Position numbers and translations under genes: made by a program. DNA of 64,000 nucleotides from Rhodopseudomonas sp. BAL398. Its GTDB lineage: Bacteria > Pseudomonadota > Alphaproteobacteria > Rhizobiales > Xanthobacteraceae. The notes below the pieces were generated by a model that searched no databases, had not been told where the DNA came from, and saw only the letters and a list, made by a program, of their open reading frames with translations. Location of the stretch: the NCBI RefSeq assembly GCF_033001325.1, contig NZ_CP133111.1, positions 5,441,001-5,505,000 of the forward strand, read 5' to 3'. This document shows, piece by piece, positions 1-7,422 of this stretch; within the stretch, counting starts at the first letter, position 1; every line of letters begins with the position of its first letter.

Positions 1-66
1 GTTGAAGGCCTGGTTTCGTTGATCGGCTTTTGAGTCAAACTCTCAGGATGACGTCCAGCCGCGTTT

Positions 67-921
67 CTACCAGCGCAGCTCGCGGGTCAGCGCCAGCGGC
101 GGATGCCCGAACAATTCCTTCACCGCCACGGAATCCAACTGATCGATGCCCGCAAAGGCGTCGGCGTGGATGCCGCGGGTGACGAACAGGCAGTCGATCC
201 CGAAGCCTTGGGCGCCGGTCAGGTCGGTGCGCACCGAATCGCCGATCGCCAGCACGCGCTCGACCGGCGTCGCGGCCTTGCGGCAGGATCGCGCGATCGC
301 CATCGCCCGATCATAGATCGGCCGGTGCGGCTTGCCGTAGAAAATCACCTCGCCGCCGAGTTCGCGATACAATTCGGCGATCGCGCCGGCGCAATAGATC
401 AGACGGTCGCCGCGCTCCACCACGATATCGGGATTGGCGCAGACCAGCGTCAATTTGCGCGCCAGCGCCTCGCCCATCATCTGGCGATAATCCTCGGCCG
501 ATTCGGTCTCGTCGTCGAACGGGCCGGTGCAGATGATGTAGTCGGCCTTGTCCAGCGGCGTCATCACCATGTCGAGTCCGCGATGGATCGAATTGTCGCG
601 ATCGGGACCGAGCCAGAACACCGCCTGGCCGGGATGGTCGGCGATGAAGTTGCGGGCGAGATCGCCGGACGAGACGATCGCGTCGTAGCAATCATCCGGC
701 ACCTGCAGCTTGCGCAATTGCCGCTGCACCGAATCCGCCGGCCGCGGCGCGTTGGTGATCAAGATCACCGTGCTGCCCTGGGCGCGGACCGCGCGCAACG
801 CCGCGCAAGCCTCGGGAAAGGATTCGAGGCCGTTATGAACCACGCCCCAGATATCGCTGAGCACGACGTCGACGCCGCCGACCAGATCGCGCAAATGTTC
901 GACAAAACGCAGTGTGGTCAT
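67..921 (-). CDS. HAD superfamily class IIA sugar-phosphatase-like hydrolase (TIGR01459 type)
   Basis: Predicted cytosolic phosphatase of 284 residues. Motif I is DIWGVVHNG at residues 23-31, motif II is ITNAP at about 55-59, a GKPHRPIYD segment near residue 196 fits motif III, and GDSVRTDLTGA near residue 228 fits motif IV. The second Asp of the usual DxD is replaced by Trp (D-I-W); this fits what I recall of the TIGR01459 group and is probably not local damage. The substrate cannot be read from the sequence. The start lies 12 bases after the stop of the upstream EAL-like gene on the same strand, so the two are probably co-transcribed. Confidence 0.85.
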   Translation of the reverse strand: MTTLRFVEHLRDLVGGVDVVLSDIWGVVHNGLESFPEACAALRAVRAQGSTVILITNAPRPADSVQRQLRKLQVPDDCYDAIVSSGDLARNFIADHPGQAVFWLGPDRDNSIHRGLDMVMTPLDKADYIICTGPFDDETESAEDYRQMMGEALARKLTLVCANPDIVVERGDRLIYCAGAIAELYRELGGEVIFYGKPHRPIYDRAMAIARSCRKAATPVERVLAIGDSVRTDLTGAQGFGIDCLFVTRGIHADAFAGIDQLDSVAVKELFGHPPLALTRELRW

Positions 922-933
922 GGCGTCAAGCGC

Positions 934-2391
934 TCAGCCCGGGCCGCTCGCGCGGCGCGCCAGCGCGGCATTGCCGGTGAGGCGGGGCGGATCGATCCGG
1001 CCGGCCTCCCGGGAGAACTCGATCTGCGGGGGCTTGCCTGCGTCATGATGGGGGGCTCGGGAATCCGGTTGTGAGATGTTGGGGGCGGCCGCTGAGGCGG
1101 GCGCGGCTTCGGGCCGCAACGGGCGCGGCGCCGCGAACAAGAACCCCTGCCCAAAGCGCACATCGTAGTCAAGCAGATCGACCACCGCGCGCTCGCCCTC
1201 GATCCGCTCGGCGATCAGGTCGATGCCGAAGCGGCCGAGCAGATCGGACAAGTCGGCCGGATGAATGTCGGAGGCCGGATATTCGCGCGGATCGAGCAGC
1301 AGCATCGCCGGCACCTTGATGTAACGCACGCCACGATCGGCCAGTTCGCGCGGATCGATGCGCAGATCGGTGACGTGGTCGATCGAGAAGCGGTAGCCGC
1401 GCTGCGCCAGCGCCGCCAGATGCTCGACCTCCGCGGGGCCGAGGTTGCGGAACATGGACTGCTTGAATTCGAGGACGAAGGACGACGCCAGCGCGCGGTT
1501 GGCCTCCAGAAAATCCAGGCACTGGGCAAACCCGTCGGGGTCGGCCAGCGTGGTCGCGGCGACGTTGCAGAACACCCCGACTTCCTTGTTGCGGACCATC
1601 AGCCGGCGCAACACCTGCATGCAACGCAGCATCACCGCATGGTCGATCTGCCCCATCAGCCCGGCCGATTGCGCGGTCGGGATGAATTCATCCGCGGTGA
1701 CGACCAGATTGCCGTCGTCGCGCAGCCGGGTCACCGCCTCGTAGAACCGCACCTTGCGTTGCGGCAGCGTTACCGTCGGTTGCAGATAGATATCGATGCG
1801 ATTGGCCTCGACCGCGTTGCGGATGATGGCCAGCAATTGCGCCGCGTCGCGCTGCGCGGGCGCCGGCGCGGCGGCAGTTGTGGCGGCAGTTGTGACGGGC
1901 TGCCCGACGCTCGGCGCGGCAATGGCCTCGCTTGCTTGCGCCGGCCTATCGGGTTCGGCCGCAGCCGGCTTTGCGGCAGGGATGCCGGCTTCGAGCATCT
2001 CTTCATGGTTGGCGACCGACACCGCCAATTGCTTGACCAGGCCGCCCAGTTCGTCGATTTCGTTGAGCGCGGCCTGAACGCGGTCGTGATTGGCCGAATT
2101 GGCGGAGACCACCTTGCCCTCGATGGCGGCGAGCCGGCGGCCGAATTCGGCGATCTGGTGGGCCAGTTCGGCGGTGCCGCGCGACAGATCGGCGACCTGG
2201 CTGCCGACGTCGGAGCGGTCGCGCAGCCGCGCCGCGACCGAATTATAGAGGACAATAAAGGTCAGCGTCGTCAGCGCCACGATCGCGGATTCTGTGGCGC
2301 TGAATGCAGCCGTCGAATACAGCACCATGCCGAGCGATGCTGCGACCAGCACCATGCAGATGGCGATGAAAATCGTCGAGATGCGGACCAT
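934..2391 (-). CDS. Membrane-anchored degenerate EAL-domain protein
   Basis: A 485-residue protein with two hydrophobic segments near residues 5-50, a coiled-coil-like region at about 60-130, an Ala/Pro-rich linker at about 135-185, and an EAL-like domain from about 190 to 430. The EAL signature is weakened. FYEAVTRLR keeps the first Glu and the Arg. The ELTES position reads LEFKQS, so the second Glu is lost. The IDDFGTG loop reads IDHVTDL, so the second metal-binding Asp is lost. IKID reads IKVP. AERIEGE keeps the late Glu. Loss of loop-6 residues makes c-di-GMP hydrolysis unlikely, so a binding or scaffold role is inferred. The gene lies upstream of the HAD gene on the same strand. Confidence 0.85.
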   Translation of the reverse strand: MVRISTIFIAICMVLVAASLGMVLYSTAAFSATESAIVALTTLTFIVLYNSVAARLRDRSDVGSQVADLSRGTAELAHQIAEFGRRLAAIEGKVVSANSANHDRVQAALNEIDELGGLVKQLAVSVANHEEMLEAGIPAAKPAAAEPDRPAQASEAIAAPSVGQPVTTAATTAAAPAPAQRDAAQLLAIIRNAVEANRIDIYLQPTVTLPQRKVRFYEAVTRLRDDGNLVVTADEFIPTAQSAGLMGQIDHAVMLRCMQVLRRLMVRNKEVGVFCNVAATTLADPDGFAQCLDFLEANRALASSFVLEFKQSMFRNLGPAEVEHLAALAQRGYRFSIDHVTDLRIDPRELADRGVRYIKVPAMLLLDPREYPASDIHPADLSDLLGRFGIDLIAERIEGERAVVDLLDYDVRFGQGFLFAAPRPLRPEAAPASAAAPNISQPDSRAPHHDAGKPPQIEFSREAGRIDPPRLTGNAALARRASGPG

Positions 2392-2434
2392 TAAGGCGAG
2401 GTTTCCCTGCTGATCCGGCTATCTTTGGGTGATT

Positions 2435-2465
2435 CGGCGGACGAGTGCACTCGTTTCGTCCGCCG
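2435..2465 (-). terminator. Inverted repeat downstream of the transaminase gene, possible terminator
   Basis: A perfect 10-base-pair stem (2435-2444 against 2456-2465) encloses an 11-base loop. It lies 15 bases after the stop of the transaminase gene and before the EAL-like gene. No T-run follows on the minus strand, so intrinsic termination is uncertain and it may only stabilise a 3' end. Confidence 0.35.
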
Positions 2466-2479
2466 CAATCCCAGGTTGC

Positions 2480-3838
2480 TCAGGCGACCGCGCGGATCAC
2501 CTTGGCCAGCTTGTCGACGATCTCGCCGATCTGGTCCTCGCTGACGATCAATGGCGGCGTCAGTACCACGGTATCGCCGGCGATTCGCAGCATCATGTCA
2601 TTGTCGTGGAAGGCGCTGTTCATCGCCTCGAAGCCGCGCTGGCCCACCGCATCCGGGCGCGGGGCCAGGTCGAGCCCGGCGGTGATGCCGACGGTGCGGA
2701 TATCGAGCACGTTCGGCTCGCCCTTCAGCCCCATCACCGCGTCGGCGAACATCGGCTCGAGCTTCTTGGCGCGCTCGAACAGCTTCTCGTCGCGGTAGAT
2801 GTCCAGCGTCGCCAGACCGGCGGCGCAGGCCAAAGGATGGGCCGAATAGGTGTAGCCGTGGGCGAATTCCACGGCGTAATCGGGGCCGTTCATGAAGGCG
2901 TCGTGGATGGTCTCGCTGACCAGCACGCCGCCCATCGGCGCCGCGCCATTGGTGATGCCCTTGGCGAAGGTCAGCATGTCCGGCACCACGCCGTAGCGTT
3001 CGGCCGCAAAGGCATGGCCGAGGCGGCCGTAGCCGGTGATGACCTCGTCGAAGATCAGCAGGATGCCGTGCTTTTGGGTGATCTCGCGCAGCCGCTTCAG
3101 ATAGCCCTGCGGCGGCGGCAGCACGCCGGTCGAGCCCGACATCGGCTCGACGATCACCGCCGCGATGGTGTTGGCGCCGTGCAGATTGACCAGGCCTTCC
3201 AGCGCCTCGGCGAAATGCGCGCCGTATTCCGGCTCGCCCTTGGTGAAGGCCTGCTTGTCGCGGTCATAGGTGGTGGGCAAATGGTCGACGCCGTTGAGCA
3301 GCGTGCCGAACATCTTGCGGTTGTTGCCGATGCCGCCGACCGCGGTGCCGCCGAAGCCGACGCCGTGATAGCCGCGCTCGCGGCCGATGAAGCGGGTGCG
3401 CGACCCCTGGCCGCGGATCATCTGCCAGGCCATCGCCATCTTCAGCGCGGTGTCGGCGGCCTCCGAGCCGGAATTGCAGAAGAACACATGGTCGAGCCCT
3501 TCCGGCGCCAGATCGACGATCCGGTTGGCGAGCTCGAACGACTGCGGATGGGCGAACTGGAACGGCGGCGCGTAATCGAGATTGGCGGCCTGCTTGGCGA
3601 TCGCCGAGGCGATCTGTTCGCGGCCGTGGCCGGCATTGCTGCACCACATGCCGGCGGCGGCGTCGATAATCTTGCGCCCGTCGGTGGTGAGATAGTGCAT
3701 GTCCTTGGCGCCCGCGAGCATCTTCGGCGCACGCTTGAAAGCGCGGTTCGCGGAGAACGGCATCCAGAACGCATCGAGGTTGTTCGGCACATTGACGGCG
3801 GAGGTGGGCTGGCTCTTGTCTAACATGGCGGTCCTCAT
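2480..3838 (-). CDS. Class III aminotransferase, omega-amino acid (beta-alanine)--pyruvate transaminase type
   Basis: PLP-dependent transaminase of 452 residues, the usual length for beta-alanine/omega-amino acid:pyruvate transaminases. Family marks are FWMPFSANRAFK near the N-terminus, the phosphate-binding NSGSEAADTALK, the aromatic pocket RERGYHGVGFGG, LIFDEVITGYGR with the PLP-binding Asp, and the Schiff-base Lys at about residue 293 in TFAKGITNGA. It probably moves an amino group from beta-alanine or a related omega-amino acid or amine to pyruvate. ATG codons at residues 1 and 5 are both possible starts. It is a single gene, with an orphan histidine kinase 102 bases upstream on the same strand. 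Exact substrate is uncertain. Confidence 0.9.
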   Translation of the reverse strand: MRTAMLDKSQPTSAVNVPNNLDAFWMPFSANRAFKRAPKMLAGAKDMHYLTTDGRKIIDAAAGMWCSNAGHGREQIASAIAKQAANLDYAPPFQFAHPQSFELANRIVDLAPEGLDHVFFCNSGSEAADTALKMAMAWQMIRGQGSRTRFIGRERGYHGVGFGGTAVGGIGNNRKMFGTLLNGVDHLPTTYDRDKQAFTKGEPEYGAHFAEALEGLVNLHGANTIAAVIVEPMSGSTGVLPPPQGYLKRLREITQKHGILLIFDEVITGYGRLGHAFAAERYGVVPDMLTFAKGITNGAAPMGGVLVSETIHDAFMNGPDYAVEFAHGYTYSAHPLACAAGLATLDIYRDEKLFERAKKLEPMFADAVMGLKGEPNVLDIRTVGITAGLDLAPRPDAVGQRGFEAMNSAFHDNDMMLRIAGDTVVLTPPLIVSEDQIGEIVDKLAKVIRAVA

Positions 3839-3940
3839 GCGAAGCGGGATCTGGGTCGGGATTCAATCAAGGCGCTGGAATGCAAGGCGCTGGAATGCCC
3901 GCCAAGGTATCATCTTCATCCCGACGCGCCAGCGGCAGCG

Positions 3941-4693
3941 TCAGATTTCCATAGGGCCAGATGCCTGCAGCGAGGCCAGCGGCGCGTCCAGCGTATAGAC
4001 GAAACCGCCTGCCGCATAAGCGAGGTCGACCTTGCCGCTGAGCTGCTTGCCGAGCGTCTCGATCAGCCTGGTGCCGAAACTCTGGCGGGTCGGCGCCGCG
4101 ACCGCGGGACCGCCGGATTCCGTCCAGCTCAAGCGCAGCCGCTCGGCGTCGACACTCCACTGGATCGCGATCCGTCCGCCCGGCACCGACAGCGCGCCGA
4201 ATTTGGTGGCGTTGGTGCACAATTCGTTCAGCGTCATCGCCAGCGCCAGCACCGCGCCCGAGCTGATGCTGAGTTCCGGTCCCGAAATCGTGAAGCGGGC
4301 GGCGTCCTGGCTCTCATAGGGCGTGGTGGCGCCGCGGACGATGGTGGCCAGGCTGGCGGCGGTCCAGCGCGCCTGCAACAGCAGGTCATGGGCGCGGCCC
4401 AATGCCATCAGCCGCCCGGCGATCGCCTGCTGGCCGTGTTCGATGCTGGTGGCGTTGCGCAGGCTCTGTGAGGTGATCGCGCCGACCGTGGCCAGCGTAT
4501 TCTTGATGCGGTGGTGCAGCTCTTCCAGAATCAGCTTTTGCAGCTTGTCGGCGGCCTCACGCTCGCGCGCCTCGATGCCGGCCTGAGCCAGCAGCGCCCG
4601 GGCGTCGATGCCGGCCTGTTCGAGCAGCAAGCGCAGACCGGCATTCTCGGCCTGCAGGACCCCTTGCGGGTGCGTCGGGGCAGTCATGGTCAC
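3941..4693 (-). CDS. Soluble HisKA_2/HWE-type sensor histidine kinase lacking a sensor domain
   Basis: A 250-residue kinase. A short coiled-coil N-terminus (about residues 10-55) leads into the phosphoacceptor box LEELHHRIKNT, with His at about 60-61. The ATPase domain has LNELCTNATKFGAL as N-box and a GTRLIETLG segment near the C-terminus. The HRIKNTLATV phosphoacceptor block and the TKFGALS N-box are typical of the HisKA_2/HWE families common in alphaproteobacteria, which often signal to general-stress or light-related regulators. No PAS, GAF or transmembrane segment is present, so input must come from a partner or the coiled coil. No response regulator is adjacent. Divergent from hisS. Confidence 0.85.
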   Translation of the reverse strand: MTMTAPTHPQGVLQAENAGLRLLLEQAGIDARALLAQAGIEAREREAADKLQKLILEELHHRIKNTLATVGAITSQSLRNATSIEHGQQAIAGRLMALGRAHDLLLQARWTAASLATIVRGATTPYESQDAARFTISGPELSISSGAVLALAMTLNELCTNATKFGALSVPGGRIAIQWSVDAERLRLSWTESGGPAVAAPTRQSFGTRLIETLGKQLSGKVDLAYAAGGFVYTLDAPLASLQASGPMEI

Positions 4694-4890
4694 CTAGCCC
4701 CGGAGGACTTCCTCTCATTTGTGACCCGTTGCTAGCACGTTTATCCGGCGGCACCAGGGCATTTTCCGGCACCGGACATAGGCCGACGGGGCCTTGCGGG
4801 TTCCATCCGGCGCAGGAGGGAGCCCAACGTCGCCTTGCCGCTGCGCGCCGGCGCTGGTACCACCCCGGACCAGAGCGAGATTGATGAAAA

Positions 4891-6558
4891 ATGGCTGAAA
4901 AACCCAAAAAACCGCAAAAACTCCGCGCCCGGCTGCCGCGCGGGCTGGCCGATCGCGGCCCCGCCGAGATCGCCGCCACGCGAGCGATGGTGGAGAAGAT
5001 CCGCGAGGTCTATGAGCGCTACGGCTTCGAGCCGGTCGAGACCCCGGCCTTCGAATACACCGACACGCTGGGCAAGTTCCTGCCCGACCAGGATCGCCCC
5101 AACGAAGGCGTGTTCTCGTTCCAGGACGATGACGAGCAGTGGATCAGCCTGCGCTACGATCTCACCGCGCCGCTGGCGCGCTATGTGGCGGAGAATTACG
5201 GCACCGAGAAGCTGGTGCTGCCCTATCGCAGCTATCGCAACGGCTGGGTGTTCCGCAACGAAAAGCCCGGCCCCGGCCGATTCCGCCAGTTCATGCAATT
5301 CGACGCCGACACCGTGGGCTCTGCCTCGCCCGCCGCCGATGCCGAAATGTGCATGATGGCGGCCGACACGATGGAAGCCCTCGGCGTGCCGCGCGGCAGC
5401 TATGTGGTGAAGGTCAACAACCGCAAGGTGCTCGACGGGGTGATGGAGAGCATCGGGCTGGGTGGTGATGAGAATGCGGGACGCAGGCTCACGGTGCTAA
5501 GGGCGATTGACAAGCTGGATAAGTTTCCGGTCGATGAGATACGCAAGCTGCTGGGCACAGGCCGATGGGACGGTGGTGAAGAAGGAAAAGGCGATTTCAC
5601 CAAGGGGGCAGAACTGGCTCAAGACGAAATTCATGAAGTCATGACATTGGTGGGATCCACATTTGACGTTGAAGATCCCAAAGCTCTCCCAGATTGGCTT
5701 CTTAGCGATTCGGTATTCGTGAAAGGCGCTGTTGATCCTGCTTCTGGCACCTTCAAGACGCAATTGACCCAAGAGAACGGTGTGGACGCGACGCCCATCA
5801 CAAATCATGCGACGGTCCGAAAGCTACGCGCGCACTTTTCAGGTTCTGATCTCATCACTCAAGGGCTTGATGAACTAGAGCAGATTGCTGAGCTTTCACA
5901 GTCCGCGGGATATGGAAGCAAGCGCATCCGCATCGACACCTCCGTCGTCCGCGGCCTCGAATATTACACCGGCCCGGTCTACGAGGTTGAATTGCTGCTC
6001 GAAACCAAGGACGAAAAGGGCCGCCCGGTCCGGTTCGGTTCGGTCGGCGGCGGCGGGCGTTATGATGGGCTGGTGTCGCGGTTTCGCGGCGAGCCGGTGC
6101 CGGCCACCGGCTTCTCGATCGGCGTGTCGCGACTTCAGGCGGCGCTGACGCTGCTCGGCAAGCTGGATACAAGGCCGCAGGCCGGCCCCGTCGTCGTCAC
6201 CGTGTTCGACCGCGACCGCGTCGCCGATTATCAAAAGATGGTGGCAACGCTGCGCGCCGCCAACATCCGCGCCGAGCTCTATCTCGGCAATCCGAAAAAT
6301 ATGGGCAATCAGCTGAAATACGCCGATCGCCGGAACGCGCCTTGCGTGATCATCCAGGGCTCCGACGAGAAGAACGATCCGGCCGGGCCGCAGATCATCG
6401 TCAAGGATCTGATCCTGGGCGCCGAATTGGCGTCGCTGGAAAAGGACCGCGACGAATATCTGCAGAAGCAGGCCGAGGCGCAGCACAAGGTGCCACAGAG
6501 CGATCTGCTCGACACGGTGCGCAAGATCCTCGACAAGCACGGGGTTAAATGGGGATGA
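4891..6558 (+). CDS. hisS: Histidyl-tRNA synthetase with compositionally atypical insertion domain
   Basis: Class II aminoacyl-tRNA synthetase charging tRNA-His. Motif 1 covers about residues 15-45, motif 2 is [14 protein letters not shown] at about 120-133, the HisA box is RGLEYYTGP at about 354, motif 3 includes GGGGRYDGL and [11 protein letters not shown], and an anticodon-binding domain follows from about 425. At 555 residues it is much longer than the 424-residue E. coli enzyme, mainly through the insertion domain. That domain (about 191-345, bases 5461-5925) has lower GC than the rest: I counted 186 G+C in 360 bases at 5521-5880, against 40/60 at 5161-5220 and 43/60 at 6001-6060. The reading frame is intact. 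Confidence 0.95.
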   Translation: MAEKPKKPQKLRARLPRGLADRGPAEIAATRAMVEKIREVYERYGFEPVETPAFEYTDTLGKFLPDQDRPNEGVFSFQDDDEQWISLRYDLTAPLARYVAENYGTEKLVLPYRSYRNGWVFRNEKPGPGRFRQFMQFDADTVGSASPAADAEMCMMAADTMEALGVPRGSYVVKVNNRKVLDGVMESIGLGGDENAGRRLTVLRAIDKLDKFPVDEIRKLLGTGRWDGGEEGKGDFTKGAELAQDEIHEVMTLVGSTFDVEDPKALPDWLLSDSVFVKGAVDPASGTFKTQLTQENGVDATPITNHATVRKLRAHFSGSDLITQGLDELEQIAELSQSAGYGSKRIRIDTSVVRGLEYYTGPVYEVELLLETKDEKGRPVRFGSVGGGGRYDGLVSRFRGEPVPATGFSIGVSRLQAALTLLGKLDTRPQAGPVVVTVFDRDRVADYQKMVATLRAANIRAELYLGNPKNMGNQLKYADRRNAPCVIIQGSDEKNDPAGPQIIVKDLILGAELASLEKDRDEYLQKQAEAQHKVPQSDLLDTVRKILDKHGVKWG

Positions 6559-6582
6559 TGGCCCTCATGGACTGAGGCCGCG

Positions 6583-6696
6583 CGATGCCCCTCATGGTGA
6601 GGAGGCGCGCAGCGCAGTCTCGAACCATGAGGATGTTCGGCTCATCCTTTGCGACGCCCGGCTTCGCTCTTCGAGCTGCGCCGGGCTCCTCAGAGT
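6583..6696. repeat. Intergenic repeat of the 'cctcatggtgagga' type
   Basis: This stretch carries CCTCATGGTGAGGA, its inverted partner ACCATGAGGAT about 30 bases on, and a later GCCCGGC...GCCGGGC pairing ending in CTCCTCAG. From memory, such elements are common in Bradyrhizobium and Rhodopseudomonas genomes. Only one copy is seen here. It lies directly after hisS and abuts another repeat block. Confidence 0.5.
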
Positions 6697-6880
6697 CTGA
6701 CCGAAGAAGCGATCACCAAAACGAGGCCTTCCACGTCGTCATTGCGAGGAGCACTTGCGACGAAGCAATCCAGTCCGTGCTTGATGTCCCTGGATTGCTT
6801 CGCTGTCGGACGGCGCGCTGCGCCGTCCTGGGCTCGCAATGACGAAATCAAGCTTGATTTTAGTGGTTTCTTTTCGTCAG
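6697..6880. repeat. Dispersed palindromic repeat, family A, copy 1 (about 184 bases)
   Basis: Contains CATTGCGAGGAGC, GAAGCAATCCAG, its inverted copy TGGATTGCTTCGC, a GGACGGCG/CGCCGTCC hairpin and CTCGCAATGACG. The whole block, including flanks AAAACGAGG and GACGAAATCAAG, is strongly similar to 29304-29485 in the same orientation. Shorter relatives lie at 9503-9584 and 33412-33536. It fills most of the non-coding gap between hisS and the tautomerase gene. Confidence 0.75.
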
Positions 6881-6952
6881 ATTGCTCAGGATGAGGACGG
6901 TGCTTGCGGCACGCCAGAAGTAACAACACAGAATAACAACAGGGAGAGACCA

Positions 6953-7156
6953 ATGCCCGAGATCACCGTCAACATGGCCGAGGGCCGCAGCGACGAGCAG
7001 AAGGCGGCGATGATGCGCGACATCACCAAGGCGCTGGTGACGCATCTGGGCGTCGACGCCGAGGCCGTGGTGATCCAGATCAATGAGGCGCCGCTCAAGC
7101 ACAAGATGAAGGGCGGCCAGACCTTCGTCGAGCGCAAGGCCGCCGCGGCGAAGTAG
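6953..7156 (+). CDS. 4-oxalocrotonate tautomerase family protein
   Basis: A 67-residue protein starting MPEITVNMAEGR, so Pro2 becomes the N-terminal catalytic Pro-1 after Met removal. This is the size and fold of the 4-OT monomer (usually a hexamer). A longer upstream in-frame extension is rejected because the ATG at 6953 follows GGGAGAGACCA, a good ribosome binding site, and gives the canonical Pro. The body is helix-rich and ends FVERKAAAAK. Substrate unknown: the gene is alone, with repeats on both sides and no aromatic meta-cleavage genes nearby. Confidence 0.85.
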   Translation: MPEITVNMAEGRSDEQKAAMMRDITKALVTHLGVDAEAVVIQINEAPLKHKMKGGQTFVERKAAAAK

Positions 7157-7232
7157 CGGCCATTGCCGGCAGCGCCAATGCGAAGCGAGCTGTCGCATTG
7201 ACCGAGCTGTCGCATTGAATGACGTCAAAGCT

Positions 7233-7382
7233 CGTCATTCCGGGATGCGCCCCGCTTGGGGCGCAGGCCCGGAATCCATACGCCGCAGCGCTGCGTGTGG
7301 TGATGCCGTCGTTCCAATCCAGGCCAGGGGTTATGGATTCCGGGCTCACTCGCAGCTGGCGCTGCTCGCGCCCCGGAATGAC
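7233..7382. repeat. Dispersed palindromic repeat, family B, copy 1
   Basis: Begins GTCATTCCGGGATGCG and ends GCTCGCGCCCCGGAATGAC, so the ends are inverted copies. Internal GGAATCCATA and TATGGATTCCGGG form a second inverted pair. Similar copies lie at 29485-29612 and 41643-41800. It sits between the convergent tautomerase and large membrane-protein genes. Confidence 0.75.
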
Positions 7383-7422
7383 CGATCGGGACGTGGTCAG
7401 CTCAATCCGGCTGCGCCATGCG

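Noticed and set aside
5461-5925. Frameshift or inserted gene within hisS
   Set aside because: Despite its different composition the frame is continuous and the segment ends precisely before the HisA box, so it is treated as part of the insertion domain.
6583-6880. CRISPR-like or insertion-sequence remnant
   Set aside because: No regular repeat-spacer pattern and no transposase fragment; the structure is that of short palindromic intergenic repeats.
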